Origin: an uncultured Oscillospiraceae bacterium
GTDB lineage: Bacteria > Bacillota > Clostridia > Oscillospirales > Acutalibacteraceae
NCBI GenBank assembly: GCA_900549055.1
Contig: URNB01000031.1
Span: 1 to 19,209 of the forward strand
Direction: 5' to 3'
DNA length: 19,209 bases
Positions 8,773 to 16,024 of this stretch are shown piece after piece. A model generated the notes under the pieces. That model ran no database searches. It was not told where the DNA came from and was given only the letters and a program-made list of their open reading frames with translations. The position numbers and the translations under genes are program-made. Each line of letters opens with the position of its first letter. Within the stretch, counting starts at the first letter, position 1.

Positions 8773-10563
8773 TTACCGTTTCTTTTTTACTATTATTATA
8801 ATTGCGGTCAATACCGCCGCTGCCGCCACCGCGGATATCGCAATTATTAAAACTGTTTTGCCGCTGTTTTCCTCATTATTTTTCACTGTGCTGCCCTTAG
8901 GCTTTGAGGGGGTACTGCTCTGAGAGCCGCCGTTATCTGCATTTCCGCTCGCATCGGTGCTTTCGGTATCGCTCGCGGTGGTTATATCGCCCTTTGCAGA
9001 GGTGTTATAAACGTACTTTATAACCTCCTCTGTTTTGCCGCCGGCTGACGACGTGCTGCGTGCGCCTACGCCCTCAATTAAATACACGCCCTGATTTTCA
9101 TAGGGAATTTTAACGCTGAATTTCGCAATATCGCGGGCTTCACCCTTTGCTATAACCTTATCGTTCAGCAAATCGGTAATAACATATGATTTATAGCCGT
9201 CTATTCCCGCATCGGTAAACGGTGTATAAACGTTAAAATCAGTTCTTATATTGCTGCTGATATTCGGCACAATAACAATCGCTCTGTTGCCCGCAAATCT
9301 CGCATACGGCTGAATTTCCTCTGCGCCGTCGGCAATTACCTTGCAAATATTAGCCTGCTTTATGCAGCTTTCCGTGTTATTTGCAAAAATATCCGCATAT
9401 TTCCAGCGTATTCTGAAAAGCTTTTTAACATCCTCATAAAAATCACGGTTTACATTCTTATAGGAAAAATCAGTGGGGTTTGTAAAAAGAGTATATCCCG
9501 GCGTCGTAAACGGATTATTAAATTCCTCGCCTATTTCCCACAACGGCACAAACGGCGTGAACAGCGCGCTGTAGCCCATTAACAGCCGATTTCCGCAAAC
9601 GGCGTAATTATATGAATCGTGGCAAGTAAGCTGCACGGTATAATAATGGTTTCTGCCGCCCTCCTCGTTGGCAACGTCGGTATCTGTTCCGAGAATCGAG
9701 CCTGTTTTAACGGCGTCTACAATATTATATTTTTCAATAAAGCCCCTAAACGGATATGTAGTTGAAAAATCAGGCGGGTTTACTCCCCATTGCTCAAGGT
9801 CATAAGCGCCTACGCGGTCGTTGCCAAGCTCGCTTATAAACGCCATTTTTCTGCCCATATTATAAAGGCGGCTTTTAATCATTTCCGCGGGAATATAGCC
9901 GGAATACCTCGGCTCAACATCGTAGCGTACACCGTCAATATTGGCTGCAGTACATATTTTAACAACGGTATTTACATAAAACTCTATAAGGTCGGGGTTT
10001 TCCCATGCTATTATAAGAGCGCCGAATGCCGCCGTCTGACCGGTGAAAAACTCAGGATGACTTTGTTTCAAGTCGGTTTTGGGACTGAGCCCCCATGAGG
10101 TAAAGTCCAAAAAAAGCCTTATATTGCGTTTGTGACATTCATCCGAGAATTTCTTTAAAACCTTTAAGCTCTCGTCAAAATCCTCTGTGCCGGTATAATC
10201 CGAATCGATAGTGTGCCATCCCTCGTTTAAATACGGGTTATTATCGTGCTTGCCGAGCGGCGAAAGCCACAGTCCGTTTATTCCTGTTTCGGCATAGTGG
10301 TCAAGTATCGGCAAAAGCCCCATAAGTGTGCCGTCGGGACTTTTTTTATTCACCGCAAGATGAACTATAACAAGGTCCTTAAGCCAATCGGGCGAGCCGT
10401 TTTCATCAACCGTTATTGAGGGGTCGGTAACGTCAACCCACTTGGGCATAACATCGCTGTTGTTTATATAGCCGCTTTCAGCAAAAACAGATACGGCAAA
10501 AGCATTTCCTGCCGCCGCCACCAGCACTGCCGAGCATAAAATGCATAATAATTTTTTAAGCAT
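8773..10563 (-). CDS. GH13-like glycosidase, exported and C-terminally membrane-anchored
   Basis: 596 residues. A signal peptide (1-28, ending VFAES) is followed by an alpha-amylase-type (beta/alpha)8 domain at about 60-400: GINGLWLSPLG (94-104), then GWHTIDSDYTGTEDFDESLKVLKKFSDECHKRNIRLFLDF in the usual order. The three catalytic acids appear present: nucleophile Asp215 in DGVRYDVE with Arg213 two residues before it, acid/base Glu245 in AFISELGND, and transition-state Asp316 in LTCHDSYN. Conserved region I is unusual: DFTSWG replaces the common DxVxNH, so the Asn-His pair is lost. A C-terminal beta domain (about 410-497) is followed by a Ser/Thr/Asn-rich spacer (500-567), one membrane helix (569-590) and tail KKKR. 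It should act on an alpha-glucan-type or related substrate outside the cell; specificity is unknown. The gene begins 10 nt after the four-repeat protein and its ribosome site lies within that gene's end. Confidence 0.87.
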   Translation of the reverse strand: MLKKLLCILCSAVLVAAAGNAFAVSVFAESGYINNSDVMPKWVDVTDPSITVDENGSPDWLKDLVIVHLAVNKKSPDGTLMGLLPILDHYAETGINGLWLSPLGKHDNNPYLNEGWHTIDSDYTGTEDFDESLKVLKKFSDECHKRNIRLFLDFTSWGLSPKTDLKQSHPEFFTGQTAAFGALIIAWENPDLIEFYVNTVVKICTAANIDGVRYDVEPRYSGYIPAEMIKSRLYNMGRKMAFISELGNDRVGAYDLEQWGVNPPDFSTTYPFRGFIEKYNIVDAVKTGSILGTDTDVANEEGGRNHYYTVQLTCHDSYNYAVCGNRLLMGYSALFTPFVPLWEIGEEFNNPFTTPGYTLFTNPTDFSYKNVNRDFYEDVKKLFRIRWKYADIFANNTESCIKQANICKVIADGAEEIQPYARFAGNRAIVIVPNISSNIRTDFNVYTPFTDAGIDGYKSYVITDLLNDKVIAKGEARDIAKFSVKIPYENQGVYLIEGVGARSTSSAGGKTEEVIKYVYNTSAKGDITTASDTESTDASGNADNGGSQSSTPSKPKGSTVKNNEENSGKTVLIIAISAVAAAAVLTAIIIIVKKKR

Positions 10564-10573
10564 ATTTCTTTAC

Positions 10574-13500
10574 CTATCCCCTTCTGTTTTTCTTTTTTCG
10601 GCATATAATCAACGCGGCAGCTGCTCCGCTCAGCACCAAAGCTGCTGCGGGAATAGCAAGCCACCACAAGCGGTCGGCGCCTTGCGCGTTATCATTACCC
10701 TTAGCCTTTCGCCAAATTGGGCGTTTCTTTATTACCTTTTTGGGTTCGCCGGTATTTGCGGGATTTTCGGATTCGTATGCCGTATTACCTCCGTTTTCAT
10801 CACTCTCTATATACACATAGCGCGTAACGGTTTCCGCCGGCGTCTCAGGTGTATACCATGCCGCTTTTCCGGTGTAGACGTCAATATTCTGTTTAAGCTT
10901 TATATCGTGCAGCCTTACAAATGCCGCCGTAAGCTTTGAATAGTTGGTTACAAAGCTGCGCATTTCCGCTTTTGAAAGCGATAAATATGCGTTAAGCGCC
11001 GAAATAAGACTGCCTTCATCGGCAAGGGTAATATTTTCGGGAATTTTATTTATAAGGTCAATAACCGCATTCCACTCAGCAATTTCCGCCGGGCTGTAGG
11101 GAACAAATTTTATGCCCGTAATATCAATAGAGCCCTTAAACAGCTTATCGCCCGCCTCGTAATTGCAAACGGTAGAAATGTAGCAGTTTTCGGTATCAAG
11201 AACCGAGGCGGCGTCAAGTTGTTTTTTTTCTATGGTAGCGGTAAGCGGGTCGTTATCACCCACCGTTACTATAACGTCAAATGTTTCGCCGTTTGCTTTA
11301 AAGCCTATTGTAAATTCATTTTGCGTAAGGCTTTCCCTTGAAAGCAGCGGGTTGGTAATCAGCGCTGTTTTGGTTATGGAGTTTCCGCCGTTTATATACA
11401 GTGTGTTGTCTCTCCCGAAAAGGAAAGCCACGCCGCGCAGCGCCGAATCCCACGAATTTGCCCAATATGCGAGCTTGTTTGTTGAGGTTTGAACATACAG
11501 CCAAAAGCCGTTGCAGCTTTCGGAAAGTATTTTGAAATTATTAAATCTTATTGCAAGACCGTCAAGCCTGAAAGCGTGGTTTATAGACTGGGCGTTTCCG
11601 TAGCCGGTATAGAAATAGGATTGGCTTATTCCGCCGTTAAACGGTATTTCGCTCATTTTCGGCGGCACATAATCGTTGCCCGCCGCCTGAAGAAGACCGC
11701 AATCGTTTAAATCGGGTATGTACCAACCGTTTTCGTCGTAGCGGCTTTCCTCTTTTAAAGCCTGCGAATACATTTCAATCGCGCTTGTCAGCACACCGTA
11801 ATTTGTAACGCGGCGCGCCTGATATTGTTTGAGCGCGTCATATGCCGCCTTCAGCGCTCTTATTTTATCGCCGTCGGAAATTCCGGGCTTTGCAGGCAAA
11901 GCGTTTATTCCGTCTATTACAGCCTGCGTTGCGCTGTCCGGGCTTGATTTATAAACATATTTATAGCCCACATAATCAATAACCTGGCTGCACCTATCCT
12001 CAGAGAAGGAGGAAAAAACGAAATACGCGCCCTCATCAGGGCTGTTCAGCTTTGAAATATATTCCGCCGAAATCTGCGCTGCTGCCGATTCGCCGTTTTC
12101 AAATTTCAAGGTCAAATCAAAGCCGTTGTCATCACGCTTATCAAAGGAAACCGTAAATTCCCTGCCCGCTATATTTTCATAAAGCAAACGGTCATCGGAA
12201 ATAATCGCCGTTAAAACATTTTCTCCCGAAGCACCCACGGTCGGGTCAAAATCCGTTTTATAAAGCTTTCCGCTTTCAAAATCGAACACAAAGCCGACTA
12301 TTTCCTTATATCTGCTGTACTGTACGTCCATTTTATCGGATAAAAGAAGGGCAAATTTGTTCGCCTTGCCCGAAATTCTTACAAGCCTGTTAAATTTCAG
12401 GTTAAGTCCGTCCAGCGGATATTTGGTGTTTGTTCCTATTCTGCGGTTAGAGGGAGCAGCCGTCCACTTCATTCTCACACCGCCGTTTTCCACCTTTTCA
12501 ACCGCAAATTCGCTCCATATTCCGTTTATTCCCTGCAGGCTTTGGGAAAGATCGGCGTTGCCGGTAATTATAGTATACCCGCTGTTATCCGCTGCGACGG
12601 CTGCAAGCGAAATTGCGGCTTTAAGCTTTTCGTAATTTGTAACAAGCGCCTTCTCATCGCCCGAAAGCGCCTGATAAAGTGCATCACATATTTTAACCTC
12701 GGCATAAAATTCCGAAGTGATTTTTTCGGGCAGCGCCGCTATTCGCTCGGTAAGCAATTCAGCGGCTGACGGAGCATACTCCTTAAAGCCTATAAAATCA
12801 ACGCTTTGCGTAACCTTTGCATTTTCATTTTGCCCGTTTTCCATTGCCGATATATTAAAATAAACGTTTTCCTTATCGGTAATATAATCAAAAACATCGG
12901 CGGGAATAATTCCCGTAACAAAATCCGAAGCGCTGAGCGCTATCTTTACAAGGCACGTTCCGTCGGTCTGTACCTCAAAGCCGAAGACTATTTCCCTGCC
13001 CTTTATGTTATCATACTTCAAAAAGCCGTTTGAGCTTTCGGGGGTAATTATAGGCGTCCATATATTAGTGTTCGGGTTTCCGCCGCCGTATTTCACGGTG
13101 TAAAGCATACCTGCCGCCGCGTCCAATATTATAACGCAGCTATCGCGGTACATACTGTACTGGGTATCGCGTTCATTCCACATATAAAGCGCCAATCGTG
13201 CATTTTCGCCTGAGCTTCGCACAAGGTTGTAAAGCTTTAATTGCAGCTTATCAATCGAAAGCGCGTTTACCAGCACAAGCCTGTGGTTGGTTGTGCCGTT
13301 TGTCCATTTAAGGTTTAATCCGCCGTTTTCCGATTTTGCCATTTTAAAATTATCCGGCCAGCGGTTCGGTCCGTTTAAATAATCAAGGCTGTGCGTAAGG
13401 TTACTCTCGTTTATAAGCGTCCAGCCTGTATTATCCAGAAATTTCGCCGCCTGCTCTAATGCTTTTTTAAGCTTCTCGTAATTGGTTACCTTGCCCTTAT

Positions 13501-14338
13501 CGGCAGCGCTTAATAAATCGTAAAGCGCCTTGCACTCGTTCACTTCTCCCGCTGTTTCTACGGTTATTGTTTCGGGTAAAGCCTCAATGCGCTTTACAAG
13601 CGATTCCACAATAGAATATTTGTAGCCTACCACATCCAATTTCTGGTTTACCTCAGCGTTTTCATTCAGTCCGTTTTCCATTGCGGAGAACTGCAGGTTT
13701 ACCGCCTCGGTATTGCTCACATAATCGAAAACATCGGCAGGCACTGTTCCCGAAACAGCCGTTTCACCGTAGGAAACAGTTACAACGCAGGAATTATTTG
13801 CCGAAACGGAAAAGTCAATATAAAATTCCTTTTCCTTTAAATTTTCATATGAAAGCCTGCTGTCGGTGATTATGGGTATCCATATATTCGCATTAGGGCT
13901 GCCCCCGCCGTATCTCACGGTGTAAAGCTTGCCGTCGGTCGCGTCAAGAACGATTATGCAGCTATCGCGGTACATACTGTACTGATAGGTTGACACAGTA
14001 TCCATAAATATTGCAAATCGGGCGCGCCCGCCGCTTAAAAGCTTGAAATTATTGAATTTCAGGCTCAAATTATTTATAGCTAAAGTTTTGCCGAGCGGGA
14101 TTCTGTGGTTTGTAGAGCCGTTTTTCCACAAAATATGATACCCACCGCCCGAGGCGTTCCCTACATTAAGGCAATCCCCGTAAAGTGTGCTGTAATATTT
14201 ATAATTCTGGTTTGGCAAATCCGTCAGTCTGAAGGAAGTATATCCGTCGTCGTTCGCGGCGGCAGCCGACAGCCCTATACCTATCGCCGACACCGCCATA
14301 AGCAGCGACATAATGCCGGCTAACAGTCTTTTTTTCAT
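10574..14338 (-). CDS. Cell-surface protein with four tandem sandwich-plus-helical modules and C-terminal anchor
   Basis: 1254 residues; ATG preceded by AAGGA with a slightly long spacer. Signal peptide 1-28 (SAAAA). Four repeats fill the ectodomain: about 33-305, 306-586, 587-871 and 872-1147. Each is a ~210-residue beta-rich, probably lectin-like domain (with LKFNNFKLLSG..., QYSMYRDSC and ENGLNENA type motifs) followed by a ~60-residue helical segment of the form I-x-A-LP-E-x-I...V-T-N-Y-x-x-L...A. The VTNY motifs are at 284, 566, 844 and 1130. The helical part resembles spacer modules common in Gram-positive surface proteins. After a charged linker comes one membrane helix (about 1224-1245) and tail CRKKKNRRG. 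Repeats 1 and 2 are most alike; repeat 4 is the most diverged. No catalytic residues are recognisable. A glycan-binding or display role is inferred from position between SBP1 and the exported GH13-like enzyme. I cannot name a known family for the sandwich domain. Confidence 0.85.
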   Translation of the reverse strand: MKKRLLAGIMSLLMAVSAIGIGLSAAAANDDGYTSFRLTDLPNQNYKYYSTLYGDCLNVGNASGGGYHILWKNGSTNHRIPLGKTLAINNLSLKFNNFKLLSGGRARFAIFMDTVSTYQYSMYRDSCIIVLDATDGKLYTVRYGGGSPNANIWIPIITDSRLSYENLKEKEFYIDFSVSANNSCVVTVSYGETAVSGTVPADVFDYVSNTEAVNLQFSAMENGLNENAEVNQKLDVVGYKYSIVESLVKRIEALPETITVETAGEVNECKALYDLLSAADKGKVTNYEKLKKALEQAAKFLDNTGWTLINESNLTHSLDYLNGPNRWPDNFKMAKSENGGLNLKWTNGTTNHRLVLVNALSIDKLQLKLYNLVRSSGENARLALYMWNERDTQYSMYRDSCVIILDAAAGMLYTVKYGGGNPNTNIWTPIITPESSNGFLKYDNIKGREIVFGFEVQTDGTCLVKIALSASDFVTGIIPADVFDYITDKENVYFNISAMENGQNENAKVTQSVDFIGFKEYAPSAAELLTERIAALPEKITSEFYAEVKICDALYQALSGDEKALVTNYEKLKAAISLAAVAADNSGYTIITGNADLSQSLQGINGIWSEFAVEKVENGGVRMKWTAAPSNRRIGTNTKYPLDGLNLKFNRLVRISGKANKFALLLSDKMDVQYSRYKEIVGFVFDFESGKLYKTDFDPTVGASGENVLTAIISDDRLLYENIAGREFTVSFDKRDDNGFDLTLKFENGESAAAQISAEYISKLNSPDEGAYFVFSSFSEDRCSQVIDYVGYKYVYKSSPDSATQAVIDGINALPAKPGISDGDKIRALKAAYDALKQYQARRVTNYGVLTSAIEMYSQALKEESRYDENGWYIPDLNDCGLLQAAGNDYVPPKMSEIPFNGGISQSYFYTGYGNAQSINHAFRLDGLAIRFNNFKILSESCNGFWLYVQTSTNKLAYWANSWDSALRGVAFLFGRDNTLYINGGNSITKTALITNPLLSRESLTQNEFTIGFKANGETFDVIVTVGDNDPLTATIEKKQLDAASVLDTENCYISTVCNYEAGDKLFKGSIDITGIKFVPYSPAEIAEWNAVIDLINKIPENITLADEGSLISALNAYLSLSKAEMRSFVTNYSKLTAAFVRLHDIKLKQNIDVYTGKAAWYTPETPAETVTRYVYIESDENGGNTAYESENPANTGEPKKVIKKRPIWRKAKGNDNAQGADRLWWLAIPAAALVLSGAAAALIICRKKKNRRG
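13136..13162 (-). repeat. 27-bp exact direct repeat, copy in repeat unit 2
   Basis: Identical to 13958-13984, 822 bp away. It encodes QYSMYRDSC in repeat unit 2 of the surface protein. Flanking sequence (CCGCCGTAT.TCACGGTGTAAAGC on the plus strand) is also nearly identical between the copies, pointing to recent duplication or gene conversion between units 1 and 2. Confidence 0.9.
13958..13984 (-). repeat. 27-bp exact direct repeat, copy in repeat unit 1
   Basis: Identical to 13136-13162; encodes QYSMYRDSC in repeat unit 1 of the surface protein. Confidence 0.9.
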
Positions 14339-14363
14339 TAAAGCTTCATTCCTTTCAGAAACA

Positions 14364-14391
14364 AAGCTGCCTTTTTTATGTTCGGCAGCTT
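14364..14391 (-). terminator. Intra-operon hairpin between SBP1 and the four-repeat protein
   Basis: Perfect 8-bp inverted repeat AAGCTGCC / GGCAGCTT (14364-14371 and 14384-14391) with a 12-nt loop, in the 63-nt gap after the SBP1 stop. On the minus strand the second arm is followed by TGTTTC, a poor U-tract. It could be a leaky terminator or a 3'-end stabilising hairpin that lets SBP1 be expressed more highly than downstream genes. The hairpin is seen; the function is inferred. Confidence 0.45.
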
Positions 14392-14401
14392 CGTTGGAAA
14401 A

Positions 14402-15982
14402 TTACTTGAATACCGGATTATTTGAGGAGTTGTACATAGAATCCAGGGTTTTGTTATGCGTTGTTTTTATTGAGTCTATTGCAGCGCCCGTTGTAGTTTT
14501 TCCGTTCATTAAGCCGTCATATATAACCTTTGATATAAAGTCGGTTCTGAGCGCCATAGTACCGTAGCCTATATCGGGCGTGGACGCCTTGTGTATAAGC
14601 ATATACATTTCCATATCCTTATCGGCGCTCTGCGTCTGGAAGCAGTTCATCTTAACGTCGTACTGCCACCAATCGTCGCCGGTGTAGCCCTTGGGCGGCT
14701 TTGAAAGCTCGTTGAACACCGTCATACTCTTTTTAAAATCCTTGCTTTTGAAATTGGTTGAGGTTATACACAAAACACGCGAGTTATTGGCGCAGGAGAT
14801 ATACTTTCCTCCGGCGTTTGGTCCTATAGGCAGCGGCAAAATGCCGTAATCGAAGTTGACCTTTCCCTTTACCTGCTGTTCAAGCACCCAGCCCTCGTCT
14901 ATCCAGAAAGCAACCTTTCCGTTTTTGAAAAGCTTCTGGTAGTAGCCGTCGGTATCGTAATTCAAATAGTGAGTGCCGTCGCTTATTTTCTCGGCAATGT
15001 TGTAGGCTCTGTCATTGTGTATAAGTCCGTTAAGATATGTAAGCGCGTACTTAACGTTATCGGTATCCAGTGTGGAAACAACCTTTTTGTTAACAAGCGA
15101 TGCCGTAGCGCCGCCGTTTGCCGCAACAAATCCCATTGCAAGCTTTATCGGTGTTCCGCCCAGTCCGTAGCTTACTGCCTCATTGCCGTTATATTTTGTG
15201 GCGGCAATAACATATTCGCGGAATTTTTCAAACGTCCACTGATTTTTCTTGACCAGATCGTATATACCGTCTGCATTTACTCCGTACTTTTTGAGCAGAG
15301 TTTTGTTGAACACTATGCAGGTTCTTATATCAATAGGCTTCTGGAATTGTATTCCGTAGGTTTTACCGTTATATGTGTTAAGCTCGGTCCAACGCGAAAT
15401 ATAGTTCGGGCTTTTAACGTCAATTCCGGTGCCGTTCCACGGAACAATGTAATTTGATGACGCAAGCGACAAAACATTGCAGGACAGTGGCTCAATAACA
15501 TCGCCCACCTTTTTGCCTGCCATAATAAGCGGCTGAAGCGAATCCTTTGTGCAGGAATCAGGTCTTACAATGGTTATTGTACAGCCGAGTTTCTTCTCAA
15601 CCTCATCAATTCTTTCAAAGAGTACCTTTTCAAATTCGGTGGTTATTCCGGATTTATCGGTAGGCAGCCAAGGCGAATAAATGGTATATTTATAGCCCTT
15701 TACATTAACTGCCTCAACCTTTGAATCGCCGTTGGTTTCCTGCTCTTTTACAGTCTTATCTCCCGAGCTTGCGCCGGAAGCACCGCTTTTATCGCCGGCA
15801 GTGCCGCTGTTATCTCCGGAGCTGCCTGTCTCGCCGCCCGCTTCATAATCCTCATATTCCTCATAATCCAAATAGTAGGAGGATGAATCGTTGTTTTGCT
15901 TTTTGCAGCCGGCGGATAAAAGCATCATACCCGCCAACGCCACGCAAAGCGCGCCCTTTAAAAACCTATAATCAGCCTGCAT
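14402..15982 (-). CDS. Lipoprotein sugar-type solute-binding protein (SBP1)
   Basis: 526 residues from ATG 15982. The signal peptide ends in lipobox L-S-A-G-C, so Cys26 is lipidated and the protein is tethered outside the membrane. A low-complexity linker (about 30-85, acidic/Tyr-rich then Gly/Ser/Asp-rich) precedes a family-1-type extracellular solute-binding domain. Visible motifs (numbered from this ATG) include EKVLFERIDEVEKKLGCTI, PLIMAGKKVGDVIE (about 145-158), YNGKTYGIQFQKP (about 199-211), IVFNKTLLKKYGVN, and GKVAFWIDEGWVLEQQ late in the chain. Start choice: a TTG at 16000 is in frame but overlaps the ribosome site AAAGGATGG (15989-15997), so the ATG at 15982, 6 to 9 nt downstream, is preferred. 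It lies 42 nt after the GH2 gene. Its probable role is ligand delivery to the MalF/MalG channel, but SBP2 is closer to the permeases, so it may serve a different oligosaccharide or another transporter. Confidence 0.92.
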   Translation of the reverse strand: MQADYRFLKGALCVALAGMMLLSAGCKKQNNDSSSYYLDYEEYEDYEAGGETGSSGDNSGTAGDKSGASGASSGDKTVKEQETNGDSKVEAVNVKGYKYTIYSPWLPTDKSGITTEFEKVLFERIDEVEKKLGCTITIVRPDSCTKDSLQPLIMAGKKVGDVIEPLSCNVLSLASSNYIVPWNGTGIDVKSPNYISRWTELNTYNGKTYGIQFQKPIDIRTCIVFNKTLLKKYGVNADGIYDLVKKNQWTFEKFREYVIAATKYNGNEAVSYGLGGTPIKLAMGFVAANGGATASLVNKKVVSTLDTDNVKYALTYLNGLIHNDRAYNIAEKISDGTHYLNYDTDGYYQKLFKNGKVAFWIDEGWVLEQQVKGKVNFDYGILPLPIGPNAGGKYISCANNSRVLCITSTNFKSKDFKKSMTVFNELSKPPKGYTGDDWWQYDVKMNCFQTQSADKDMEMYMLIHKASTPDIGYGTMALRTDFISKVIYDGLMNGKTTTGAAIDSIKTTHNKTLDSMYNSSNNPVFK

Positions 15983-16024
15983 AATATTCCATCCTTTCAA
16001 AATATTTGTATATTTGTTTTAAAA

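Larger units (their letters stand above)
10898..14242 (-). repeat. Four tandem protein-level repeats (~273-285 codons each)
   Basis: Approximate unit boundaries on the minus strand are 14242-13424, 13423-12581, 12580-11726 and 11725-10898. Aligned landmarks are the strand with L-x-L-K-F/L-x-N, the QYSMYRDS/QYSRYKE motif in units 1-3, the VDFIG/VVGYK/IDYVGYK strand at the end of each sandwich, and VTNY in each helical part. VTNY spacings are 282, 278 and 286 residues, which shows one conserved module duplicated three times. Confidence 0.85.

Noticed and set aside
10748..10765. LPxTG-like sorting motif (NPANTGE) near the end of the four-repeat protein
   Set aside because: Lacks the leucine, has an extra residue, and lies about 30 residues before the membrane helix instead of directly before it; anchoring by the helix and basic tail is enough.
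14969..15457. 162-codon plus-strand frame
   Set aside because: Antisense to the SBP1 coding region; Cys/Tyr-rich translation typical of a mirror frame.
15983..16000. TTG start for SBP1
   Set aside because: The TTG overlaps the AAAGGATGG ribosome site that serves ATG 15982.
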